DNA from: Micrasema longulum
Taxonomy: Eukaryota; Arthropoda; Insecta; Trichoptera; Brachycentridae
Length of the DNA: 64,000 nucleotides
NCBI GenBank assembly: GCA_022494885.1
Contig: JAGVSM010003970.1
Location: forward strand, 88,606-152,605
Direction of reading: 5' to 3'
The notes below the pieces were generated by a model. The model saw only the letters and a list, made by a program, of their open reading frames with translations, was not told the DNA's origin and searched no databases. Both the position numbers and the translations under genes were made by a program. Positions 33,335 through 42,886 of this stretch are shown here, piece by piece; the first letter of the stretch is position 1, and each line of letters starts with the position of its first letter.

Positions 33335-33808
33335 CAGTAGCTCAATCACAAATAACTATCGACGTGGTTAAAAACATGCTAAGCATTTGAGCGATCACAA
33401 TGAACAATAATGAACACTATAAAAAATAATACAATATATTGCATTTGCAAAAAAGTAAGGCGTATCTAATACAAAAAAGTGAAAATTGAATTACAATTAC
33501 TATGGCGACTGCCTTTCTTGACATTTGGCTTGCCAACCGCCGGCTAAATGCAATTAATAGCATAATAAATAATACATTTACTGATTAAAATAGCAATTTT
33601 GGAATATTTTGCATATTTACACCGGTGAAAATCAAATATGTGATTGCGTAGCAGGATTATACGTCGCGAAACATAAATATTTTGACATTTAATATTAGGT
33701 GTTCACGGATGTTCCATTATGATCGCGAATACGACAAACAACCATGGTGAGAAATTGTTATCACGTCGCTTATTAGCACGTCGATAGTTATTTGTGATTG
33801 ATCTACTG
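33335..33808. repeat. TIR element, family T2, copy 2 (inverted, shorter)
   Basis: CAGTAGCTCAATCACAAATA at the left and TATTTGTGATTGATCTACTG at the right. The interior is the reverse complement of 30528-31326 with several internal blocks missing. Shared blocks include CACCGGTGAAAAT, CGTCGCGAAAC, ACCATGGTGAGAAATTGTTA and TGAGCGATCACAATGAAC. Confidence 0.75.
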
Positions 33809-33849
33809 GTGTTGCCGTTTTACACAAATAATTCAAATGGTCAATTTTT

Positions 33850-34260
33850 TTCAATTTTTTCAATTCAATTTATTTATTTTAAATATAACATATACATTAC
33901 AAAAATATATTTAATACGTACATTTTATAAAAAAGAAAAAAAAATACACGAAAGAGACTCATGTCAAAGTAGTAGAAGAATCCTACTCCGGAAAACCCCC
34001 TCGGATACATGGAACAGATCAATATCCAGAGCGATGTTGTTCAGCATAGAGGTAGCCCTTCCAACAGGCATAACCATAGGCAGGTTGGTCCTGAATATCG
34101 AAATATGAAACAATCTATGCTGACGCTGTCTTAGGTAATTATCAGGAACAAACAAACTAATGCTCATCATAATTTCAGAATTATCGATTATACCGCGCAA
34201 CAATCGATAAAAATGTGTGGTCAAATACACATTCCTTCTAGTCGATAAAAATAATCGATA
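33850..34260 (-). mobile_element. LINE copy, same family as 19790-20310, 5'-truncated
   Basis: The minus frame TRRNVYLTTHFYRLLRGIID, SISLFVPDNYLRQRQHRLFH, RTNLPMVMPVGRATSMLNNI to a leucine-rich end, differing from the 19.9 kb copy at only a few residues. The tail (plus strand TTCAATTCAATTTATTTATT) marks the 3' end at about 33850. The 5' truncation at about 34245 abuts a short direct repeat of TCGATAAAAATA. Confidence 0.8.
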
Positions 34261-35184
34261 AAAATAAATTAATTGAATTGAATTGAATCTAATAGAAAAC
34301 GCCGAGTTTCTTCTTGCAGTCGTTGATCTGTATTTGAAGTGAAATAATTTCACGTCTGTGTGTCATCGATCAGAATGAACTATGACCCCCACATAAACAA
34401 TAATTTAATAAAAAACAAAGGCTTCAGCTGAGCCGAAGTTACGGCCGTTTTTTGGCCGAAACCGAAACCGCGGCCGAAATTCATTTTATAAGCCGAAATC
34501 GAAACTTCGGTCGGCACTATTTGTTTGTCTATTTCCGAAACATCACTCCAGTTATTTCTATATGAAAATCAGTCATTTGTAAAAAAAACGTAGATATGTA
34601 CTAAATAAATTATTAAATACATAAATATTTGTATGTTTTTTTTATTTCCGTATTAAGCGATTTTTGCGCTAAAGTATTCGCCTTAAACGCTCTTCACTGG
34701 TCACTGTAGCGGTGTCGGTGGCTGAATTATTATCCAAATCCAAATTACATCATAGTTTTCTTAAACCGGTTTACGAAAATGTGTTAATATTTTCTGGGTA
34801 AATTTAGGTATTCCCACAAATTCCGCCGATCGGACAACGTTTAATAGATCCGCCTATATACATTTACAATAAACTAAATATTTAAGTATGTCTGTAGATA
34901 ACCGGGACATGCTCAAAATCAATGGATTTGTTGCCTACTGAAGTTCTCTACCAATATGGTGACGCGTTATAATTTATTGATTTTGAATTATTTCTCACTT
35001 CTGTTTTCGTATTAAGATTATCTAATGTTGCCCTTGCTGGAATGCCCCGTCGAGGGAAAACACCTAACGTCATTATTATTATCACGAATAAATAGCGCCA
35101 CATTCATAATACAAGATTTTTAAAAACATGTTTTAAAGCTGATATGCTTAAATCTGTCTCAACGTAAGTTACTTGTTGACATAT
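34261..35184. other. Intergenic with a CCGAAA-rich cluster
   Basis: At 34430-34540 several GGCCGAAACCG and GCCGAAATC words occur on the plus strand with the reverse motif TTCGGTCGGC, a pattern found in some arthropod hAT-like MITEs. No further support. The rest is unrecognised. Confidence 0.35.
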
Positions 35185-35520
35185 TTTAACTTTTCCAAAA
35201 CAAATCTAGCCCATTTTCGAAGTTATTGAGACTACACGTTGAGACCAGCTCTTGTGGCAGCTTATTCCAACCATCAACAACCCTATTGCTCAGGAAATTT
35301 TTCCATGGGTTTAGGTTGAATCTGGTTTTCTCTAGCCTGAGAATGTGGCCTTGAAGTCGAGGATCTTGTTTTAGTTTGAACTTGTTTTAGTTTAGCCTGT
35401 TGAGTTTTTTACATGTCTCTATCAAGCGCCCCTTTCTCGTCGTTCCGTGAGACCGAGAGTTTCTAGGCTCCGAACATATGGAAGCCGCTTCAGGCTTGGC
35501 GAAATTGCTTCCATAATCAA
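35185..35520 (-). mobile_element. CR1/L2-like LINE reverse transcriptase C-terminus
   Basis: The minus frame: ETLGLTERRERG, frame-shifted to LIETCKKLN, then PRLQGHILRLEKTRFNLNPW, KNFLSNRVVDGWNKLPQELV, SLNNFENGLD. The F-NRVV-WN-LP-E-V...-F---LD pattern is the signature of the C-terminus of CR1/L2-group LINEs. At least one frameshift near 35420. Confidence 0.75.
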
Positions 35521-35925
35521 CGTCCAAATGTTTGTAGACAAGCTATATTTCCTCCCTAGGGAGTTATTTACGTCTAAATTTGTTGTAAATATGGAAAACA
35601 TTTTCGAAAGGGGAATTGGAAGTCTAGGCATCACTCGGCAAATTTTTTTATTATTTTTTATACTTCTTCTTATACCAGCTAGTTTAATCAGAAATGTTTT
35701 GAGTATGTCTCAAGCGTTGCATGGTAGGTGCACTGTTTCAGCCGGATAAATCTCGCCACCATGATAAAGGTTTCAGCTCTTTTACTTCACAAAAGTCAAC
35801 ACGTGGAAGAGTTGAAAAAAAGGGATGTTCAAATATAGGCAGAATGGTGAATGTTACACTGTGTGTGAAGTGGCCACTCAAACCAGCCAATGATAGGTAG
35901 GTCATAAGCCCTGTAAATCCACACC
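35500..35925. repeat. R repeat, subtype A, rearranged
   Basis: The left part (GTCCAAATGTTTGTAGACAA, CTCCCTAGGGAGTTATTTAC, GGAAAACATTTTCGAAAGGG, AGTCTAGGCATC) is in direct orientation. From about 35690 the core runs reversed (GGTTTCAGCTCTTTTACTTC, GGCAGAATGGTGAATGTTAC, CCAGCCAATGATAGG). A foldback arrangement like those at 2833 and 8428. Confidence 0.65.
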
Positions 35926-36530
35926 CAGTGTAACATAGGGACTGCATTAGTACTGTAATTACAGCGTATCTCGGTCATTTTTGTTAAATGAGAAGTAAGA
36001 TGATCGGTCTCACGCTTCAAGTCGAACCCGCCAACTACTATAAGACAAGATGTGCTCTCCTTCACTCGATATCTCCACAAGATTTCAAATTATTTACTTG
36101 AGAATAAAAATAACAGAAATCTTCCTTTAAGGATGGATATTTGTGTTTTTATGATTTAATAAAATATAAAAATTTTATAGTCATTTAAAAATAGTCAGAA
36201 ATGAAAATGCTTAAAAATGGGAATCAAGTAAGTTGTGGTAGAACCTCGAACATCTGATCAATAAATTCGCAACGCTACCACAGGACTACAACTCGCATCC
36301 GGTTTGATCTATTTTGTCAATACATGCTAAGGATTGTATTCAACATCATCGTCTTATCTGGTCTCAACGGTTCACAGGGTACTTCATTAGTAGAAAGTTC
36401 CATCAAACGCAGAATATTATTTCTATATTTTTTTACTTGAAAAGGTAAAACGATCAGACTTGAGCTTCAGGTAATGTATCCTCAAATACGGTAGGCAAAC
36501 GCGCACTGCACCACGAAGCGAACCTTTTTT
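35926..36530 (-). mobile_element. Cluster of three SINE fragments
   Basis: 35926-36075 and 36425-36530 are family 3 pieces on the minus strand (CACGCTTCAAGTCGAACCCG; ACTTGAGCTTCAGGTAATG and AGGCAAACGCGCACTGCACC). 36215-36300 is family 1, minus strand (GTGGTAGAACCTCGAACATC, GCTACCACAGGACTACAACT). All are diverged. Confidence 0.6.
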
Positions 36531-37605
36531 TTCTTCGGATAAATGTACAAATATCTTTACAGGGGCAAATAAATTCTCAGAGGAGAAAATATGGAAGTAG
36601 ACAATAAAAAAAACTAAAAGCCAGTTACAGTAAAAAGTTAAGCAAAAAAAAGATTATGCTTGAAAAATCATACTTGTTTCGTGCAACCTATTTATTTGTC
36701 TATTTTGATGAGACCGTGACAATTATTATTCGACTTTAAACTTTTTATCTTGACTTATTTTAGAATAAATTATGCATTTTGATGCAAAACAAAATAATAC
36801 GTACAATAATTAGTATGTAAAATAATAAGATAATATTTAATTATTAGATTGAGGGGCCAAATGCTCCATGAAAAGTTAAATTTAAAAAAAGTTTAGAGTT
36901 TAATAAATAATTGCAGAGTTTTCGTCAAAATTGGCGAAAAGGCCTGGTTTTGTCTTCTTTTTTACCAACGATGCAACCCATTATGGTAAAAGTTAAACTA
37001 CCTACTTACTTTCAACAATTTCGAAATCTGTACACGTTATAGGTACACAGTGTCATTTTATTTCTCAAATAAATACTTTTAACACATAGTTTTCATGTGA
37101 AAATCAATCAATGAATAGTATTTTGAATAGGTATAAAAAACTGACTTTTACCTTTTCTTTATATGATATATATTGATAAATAATAACTTTATCCAGAAAA
37201 ATCTTTTGACAGGGGAATATTGAAATCTAAGCATTACAGAGCTTATGCTTTTCTTAGACACCTAAATATTTAAACATAGTTAAAATAATATGATCGCTTA
37301 GTTTTTCGATGAAATTAATTTTCTTTCCACAGCAAAAAAAAACATTTTTTCGCACTTACTGCTTTTAATAAAAATGTAATGCAAAATAGAATTTGCCGCT
37401 CCTTAAATAACCTTTTCGTGTTAACTGTAAACGAAGGGGTCCCTTGAGACTTGGGTGGAATTCTGATCTAGAATTATACTGTTTCTATGGTAACAGCAAC
37501 TGTCACTCGTCATCTATTTTGTTATTGTGGGATATTATTGTTTGTTTGTCGATAGTTTTTTGCATTTAAAGCCGATGAAAATATTAATAATCTCTCTTTA
37601 TTACT
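36531..37605. other. Upstream flank of the SET gene
   Basis: AT-rich, with one R scrap at about 37195-37250 (GGGGAATATTGAAATCTAAG, ACAGAGCTTATG). The last 100 bp before the ATG are a little GC-richer (GTAACAGCAACTGTCACTCG) and may hold the promoter; no TATA box at a convincing position. Confidence 0.35.
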
Positions 37606-38448
37606 ATGTATGATAATACAGATAGCTACAGCCACCTCGACTTAAACGTTTTTTACATTCTTGAAAATATCCCCAGCAAGCTAAAAGATAACGATTTGGA
37701 AAGTTTGAAAATTCATTCAGATTATAACTGTCAACAAATCGTGCAGTGCACGTGTGTGGATTCTTGTACCGAAGTAGAAACATGCAAGTGTTTAATTAAT
37801 AAAAATATAAATTACGAAAAACATTCTTGTGAATTGGTGGCGACTAAGGAGACATTACTGACGGATAAACCAATACTCGAGTGCAATCAGCTATGTTCTT
37901 GTGGCATTGCCTGCAATAATAGACTTATACAATTTGGTCCACGAAAGTATTTGAAAGTGTTTAATTGTTCTGTAAGCAATAGTGCAGGTTCTAAAGGTCT
38001 AGGGCTTTTTACAGAACAATCCATACCAAAAGGTGGCTATATTTGTGAATATGCTGGTGAAATTCTCACTAAAAAAGAAGCAATGGAAAGAAACCAATTT
38101 AATAAAAATAACAACTTCATGAACTATATAATATGTGTCAATGAATATTCTGGAGATAATAAAATTCAGACATTTATAGATCCGAGTCAGTTTGGAAACA
38201 TAGGTCGATATCTCAATCACAGTTGTGAACCAAACTGTATTATTTTACCAATCCGAGTTGATAATCCAATACCAAAATTGTGTTTCTTTGCCATAGATAA
38301 CATAGAAGTTGACGCGGAGCTCACGTTTGACTATGGTTCGAAATCAGAAAATGTAGTCATTGAAGATTCAAAAATGGAACGTAAAATACCATGCCTTTGC
38401 AAAAGTAAGCACTGTCGAAAATGGTTACCAAGTGAATCATATGATTGA
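37606..38448 (+). CDS. SET-domain histone lysine N-methyltransferase, SETMAR-like
   Basis: An intact 280-residue single-exon protein. A cysteine-rich pre-SET region (about residues 42-110, with CTC, CKC and CSCG..CNNR) binds a zinc cluster in this family. The SET domain (about 113-244) shows GLGLFTEQSIPKG (131-143), the NHSCEPN pseudoknot motif with R201-Y202-L203 before it (204-210), and ELTFDYG (238-244), i.e. the S-adenosylmethionine and lysine-channel residues. A post-SET CLC....C (263-270) completes the third zinc site. The layout matches the SET half of SETMAR and the SUV39/G9a group, so lysine methylation of histone H3 in the nucleus is expected; the exact target lysine cannot be read from sequence. 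No transposase part follows, as expected outside anthropoid primates. The first in-frame ATG was chosen; the preceding frame has no coding character. A poly(A) signal AATAAA lies at 38605-38610. Confidence 0.93.
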   Translation: MYDNTDSYSHLDLNVFYILENIPSKLKDNDLESLKIHSDYNCQQIVQCTCVDSCTEVETCKCLINKNINYEKHSCELVATKETLLTDKPILECNQLCSCGIACNNRLIQFGPRKYLKVFNCSVSNSAGSKGLGLFTEQSIPKGGYICEYAGEILTKKEAMERNQFNKNNNFMNYIICVNEYSGDNKIQTFIDPSQFGNIGRYLNHSCEPNCIILPIRVDNPIPKLCFFAIDNIEVDAELTFDYGSKSENVVIEDSKMERKIPCLCKSKHCRKWLPSESYD

Positions 38449-38604
38449 TCGAAAGGAAGATGAAATACCACTTATTCTCTATTTTTTAAAAAAGAAGGCT
38501 CATTAATTTCCGCTTACGGTGGACCTAGCTTTAAAGGTAGACCTCTCTCAACTCAAATGTGGACCGCCTTTAGCGCCGTTGTAAAATCCTACAATTTTAC
38601 ATGT

Positions 38605-38610
38605 AATAAA
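38605..38610 (+). terminator. Candidate poly(A) signal of the SET gene
   Basis: AATAAA about 155 bp after the stop codon, the first such hexamer downstream in the gene's sense. Confidence 0.5.
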
Positions 38611-40120
38611 CGATCCTACCTTTGCACAGTCAAATTACGTACTAATTGAAAGTATTTTAAAACTGTATAAACTATCGAAAGTAATGAATTTCACTGGAAA
38701 TTCAAAAACAATTACTCGTGCACCGTAACATTTTATGCATATAACTGTTTGATGGAAATATTTTAAACATAAACATAGATAGTGTGAATCTCGGTGGCAT
38801 TAAAATTATGAAATGGAACCTCAAACCTCTGATACGAAATCTTCAAACTACAGCGGGACCAGACTTCAAAATAGATTTTGAGTTAAAGTTGATTTAGATT
38901 AGAAAATTTTTCATTAGAAAGCTCGTACAAGAAAAAAAAACATCTGAAAGAATATTGTTCAACATAATAGATTAACTCTAACAGGCAAAAGTACATACAT
39001 AATAGTATTTTTGAACAACATCTATTATATTAAACGTAAATTTAATATCGAAGTATTTTATTACTTCCATGTGTAGAAATTAATTTGTGATTTTGTTTGT
39101 CAAATACACATTTTTGTACCTTGCTTTCTACACCTTCGTTAGTGTACTCAACCTATTTATACCTTTGAAGTGACCATGAGATATCTGTATACTTTGTATG
39201 TAGCTTGAACCAAAATTAATAAGTATGTTAATAAAATGTATTATGAAAACACGTATTTTTCTTTTTATTAACGTGCGAGATCTTTATGAATACATTACGG
39301 CATCATAAACATTTATAGTTTTACTGAAAAATTTCAAAAATGTAGCTAAGAATGCTTCGACATTTCTGAGTGTGAAATAGAACCAGAATCCTGGAGTGTG
39401 TTGACAAATTCAAAATATTGTAATAAGACTATAACTACATTTTTGTTCATTTTAAAATTTATTTGAGGAAAGTTTTCTTGTGTATGCCTGCATCAATGGT
39501 ATTTAGAGTACACTTATATGACTACTCGAAGCATAAATAAACAACTTCGTTCCTATTAAACTTTGGTATAAATAAATTAAATATGCGCATTTGTGTCATG
39601 TTTTCAGTGGCACAAATATATAGTACGAGATCTAATGTGCAAAGGCAAATAGCTGCAAGTTAAAAATAGTAGTTTTGAGAAAAACAGGTTTATAGTTTTA
39701 TTTAGTTTTTTGCTATATTTTCGAATTTGAAATAAGTTCTTATACAAACTAAGTTTTAAAAGTACAAATACAGATTAAGATGTGTTTTTGCCATAAAAGT
39801 ATAGTAAGCTTCATATTATTAAAGAAAATGTATTTTTCAGCTACATATTTGCTAAAGCATCGCCCAAATAATTTGGTTTGGTAAATGCATAGGCAATGAA
39901 AGATATTTTTAAATTGTTATAAAAGACGAAATATAAGAAATTCAAAGAATTATTTACAGTATCATACGTATTTAAAAAATATTACACATCAGAATCAATA
40001 TGGCTACCTAGATCAAGAGCATCATTATTAACTTTCAGATTCAAAAAGAAATCTTTGCGATTTGGTAAAACAGTTGATATCATTTTCATGAGATCATCTT
40101 TTTTCTCTTGGGTATTCCTA
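38611..40120. other. Intergenic, nothing recognised
   Basis: AT-rich sequence without a repeat family or coding signal that I can name. Confidence 0.35.
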
Positions 40121-40155
40121 GGGGGGGGGGCAGTTAGAGCCTAGGCTCTAACTGC
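40121..40155. repeat. G10 run followed by a perfect 26-bp palindrome
   Basis: 40121-40130 is ten G; 40130-40155 is a perfect palindrome with half-site GCAGTTAGAGCCT. The palindrome covers the last codons and stop of the 40134-40514 frame. Confidence 0.85.
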
Positions 40156-40824
40156 TTATTTACACTTACCATTGTGTCATCTGTAAAACCTTTCTTGATT
40201 GAATCTTTGAGAAATTTTATTAATTTTACTGAAAACACGTTCAGTTCTTTGTAGTCTGCTTCGTCATATTCTTTCTTTGCATAAATTGATGTAGAACCCC
40301 TCTGAAATTTTATAATGTTAAGGTTACTTTTATTATATCCTTTGGGAAACACCGCTTTTGTCTCATTTTGAAAAATTAGGACATCTTTGCATTTGAAGTA
40401 ACGAACTTCTGTGTTGTTTCTAGCTTTTTTCATGTTTGACGAAAAATCTTGGATATCATTCACGTTGCCGATTTTGTTGAGCTTTTTTGATTGCACGATC
40501 CACTTGATCAGCATGCATGAAAGTGTGCCCCGGCTCCAGATATTCGATCTTCAATGTCTTCAGAGAAATATCTTTATTAATTATACATCTCACTAGACAC
40601 GAAAAAAGGACTCGGTTCTTATTTTTTAAATATTTTTTTTGCGCTGCAGTTATCACAGAATATTCTGATGTCCTCAAGATGCCAAAGTTTTTTAAAAAAA
40701 GAACAAAAGCTGTAGCTATGTTATAAGCTTTTCCTCCCGCTTCGCCTTCGTGCCACAACATACAATAAGCAGGCTTGCCTTTGCCTGGATGCCGCGCGTA
40801 TCGTATTATCTCGTGTCGCAGCAA
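40134..40824 (-). pseudogene. Transposon-derived protein remnant (RNase H/DDE-like?), frameshifted
   Basis: Two overlapping minus-strand frames join into one degraded protein. The first (40456-40824) has CMLWHEGEAGGKAYNIATAF, NKNRVLFSCLVRCI and LEPGHTFMHADQVDRAI. The second (40134-40514) continues with NVNDIQDFSSNMKKARNN, FQRGSTSIYAKKEYDEADYK and a lysine-rich end. The W-HEG, QNKN-like and GHT-M--D-VD order recalls a widespread group of insect transposon-encoded proteins in which these acidic residues are thought to form a DDE-type site. I cannot name the superfamily with confidence. The frame break near 40470-40500 and the truncated N-terminus argue for a dead copy. Confidence 0.5.
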
Positions 40825-42886
40825 ACGGCCGCAAGTTTTGGCTGTGCCGTGGTAAAAAGCAGCAACTTAAAATGATGCTTTTTGCCAAAACATATCTCAA
40901 ATTGATATAATTTTGCGGCTATTGGGATAATAAATATCTCAGCAAAGGAAAGAGAAAGAGCAAAATCTATGCTTGTATATGATAGAAGCCGGTTGTAAGA
41001 ATACTTTGAGCCCTGTGACGCTAAACAGCCGCAACTTAAGTTACGGCTATTTGCCTTTACACATTAGAGATGGTCTAAGTAAAATATGTAGACCCATTTC
41101 TATCCCATCTTTAATGGTTCAAGTAGTATGCCATTATAAGCAAATCATTTAATTCAATATTATGAAAAAATCATTTTCGCTATGAATCAGTGTGTATATT
41201 TTACATACTCTGTGATATCTCAACCCCAAATCACTTCTAATTCCGACTCTATTTGGTTTTAATGAAAAATAAACACATTAATGGGGATCGAATATTTTAT
41301 TGCACATTATAATTTGTATATGTGATGTCATAACACAGTAACGCATTGACATAAGTCAAAAAACATATATTCACACCGAGAAGAGAAAAAGGACATATCT
41401 ATGGTGAGAGGACACTTGACTAAGGGCTAATAACACCAAAAAAAGCTAAACAAGTCAAAATGGAGTAAGATCTAACATAAAGTGACCCATTTTGATGAAA
41501 ACATATACAATTATTTAACTTTTTTGATGAAAAAAGACAGGAATGTATTTAAAAAATTATTACATATTGGCTTTATGCTTTATAATTATGGAGAATATAT
41601 TATTCATACGCATTTTACAAAATTTTTGTATTTTCAATGTTTAAAAGTGCCATACATATTTCAATGATATTTCTTACAAAGATTAAACGAGAAATCTTTC
41701 CGCCATCTGTTCATTTCTTGTCAAGATTTTTTGATTGAGAAGATTTATCAAAACAGACCTCCATTAAAATATGTGATATTTCATACTGCCTCGATAATTT
41801 CTCGGTCTATCTTGAGACATTTAAGGATAAAATCCAGTAAATACAAACAAAAATTTGAACATACTTGGGTTTAAAAATATTCATGGTTTTATTTCGATTT
41901 CTCGCACTTCAAATTGTCGGCATACTAATAAAACCCCAGAATGCATTATTGACTATATTGAGAATATCAATTTGAACGTTTGACTCAACGAAAGTCTTTT
42001 CAACATGATACGTGCTCATGAAATCATTTTAGTTCCTTTAAATAGTTTCAACAGATGAGATTTTGAAAAACAATATATGGTAAATGGAATTATTAGATTT
42101 CACTAGAAAACATACAGAGAGAGACCACCTCAGTACTCCAGCAGATATTGGAACGATCAGATCCGGAGAACAACGTTTAATGTACAATACTGTTAGTCTT
42201 CCAGAATATGATGTATTGTATACTATATAAAATTATGACTCGCTTCATCGGTCGTTGCTCTATATCAGGTGAAATGATTGCACATCTGAGAAATCACCAA
42301 TAATTACATATTTAAACAACAGAAGCTATGTGTTATTGTATATGTATGTAGTTACTGTATTATACACTACATTAGTGATCACAACACGGAACAGACCAGT
42401 GCAAGGCGGACAAAGTAGACCATCGCGCACTGTGATCATTGACCACGCGACAAGCAATTACTTGTCTCCAATTCACCCTACCCGCTTGACAACTGCCTGT
42501 ATAAAAATTCCGGATTTACGGAGAGGTGAAGTGCCAGATTATAGAGGGAGTACTGTACATGCTAACTTTGAAACAAAACCTCGGAGGATTTAGAGGGCTT
42601 TATTTTTATGTAACTGCATTCTTGTTTTCTTAAATTTAGTCATTTAGGAGGTTTTATCCCTATGCCGATGAAATACATATAGGTACATAATATTATCCTT
42701 CGTTATTTAGTACTGACAGAATACAGAAACCCAATCAAAATAAAATTAAAGTTAATTTCCACAATTTATTATTTTATTATGTTATCCGTCACAATTGCAC
42801 ACACAATCACACTTTAAATAAATTTAATACACAGCTCTGTTTAATATTATGCAATATTTAGTTGCACTCTTCGAGTCACAGCAGGA
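40825..42886. other. Intergenic, with a short duplicated motif
   Basis: CGGCCGCAAGTTTTGGCTGT near 40827 and ACAGCCGCAACTTAAGTTAC near 41026 are related words about 200 bp apart. Open frames at 41482-41667 and 42330-42593 are not recognised. TTTATT at 42765-42770 and 42773-42778 supplies AATAAA for the minus-strand SDF2-like gene. Confidence 0.35.

Noticed and set aside
42330..42593. 87-codon open frame as a host gene
   Set aside because: No recognisable motif, no signal peptide, no supporting neighbours.
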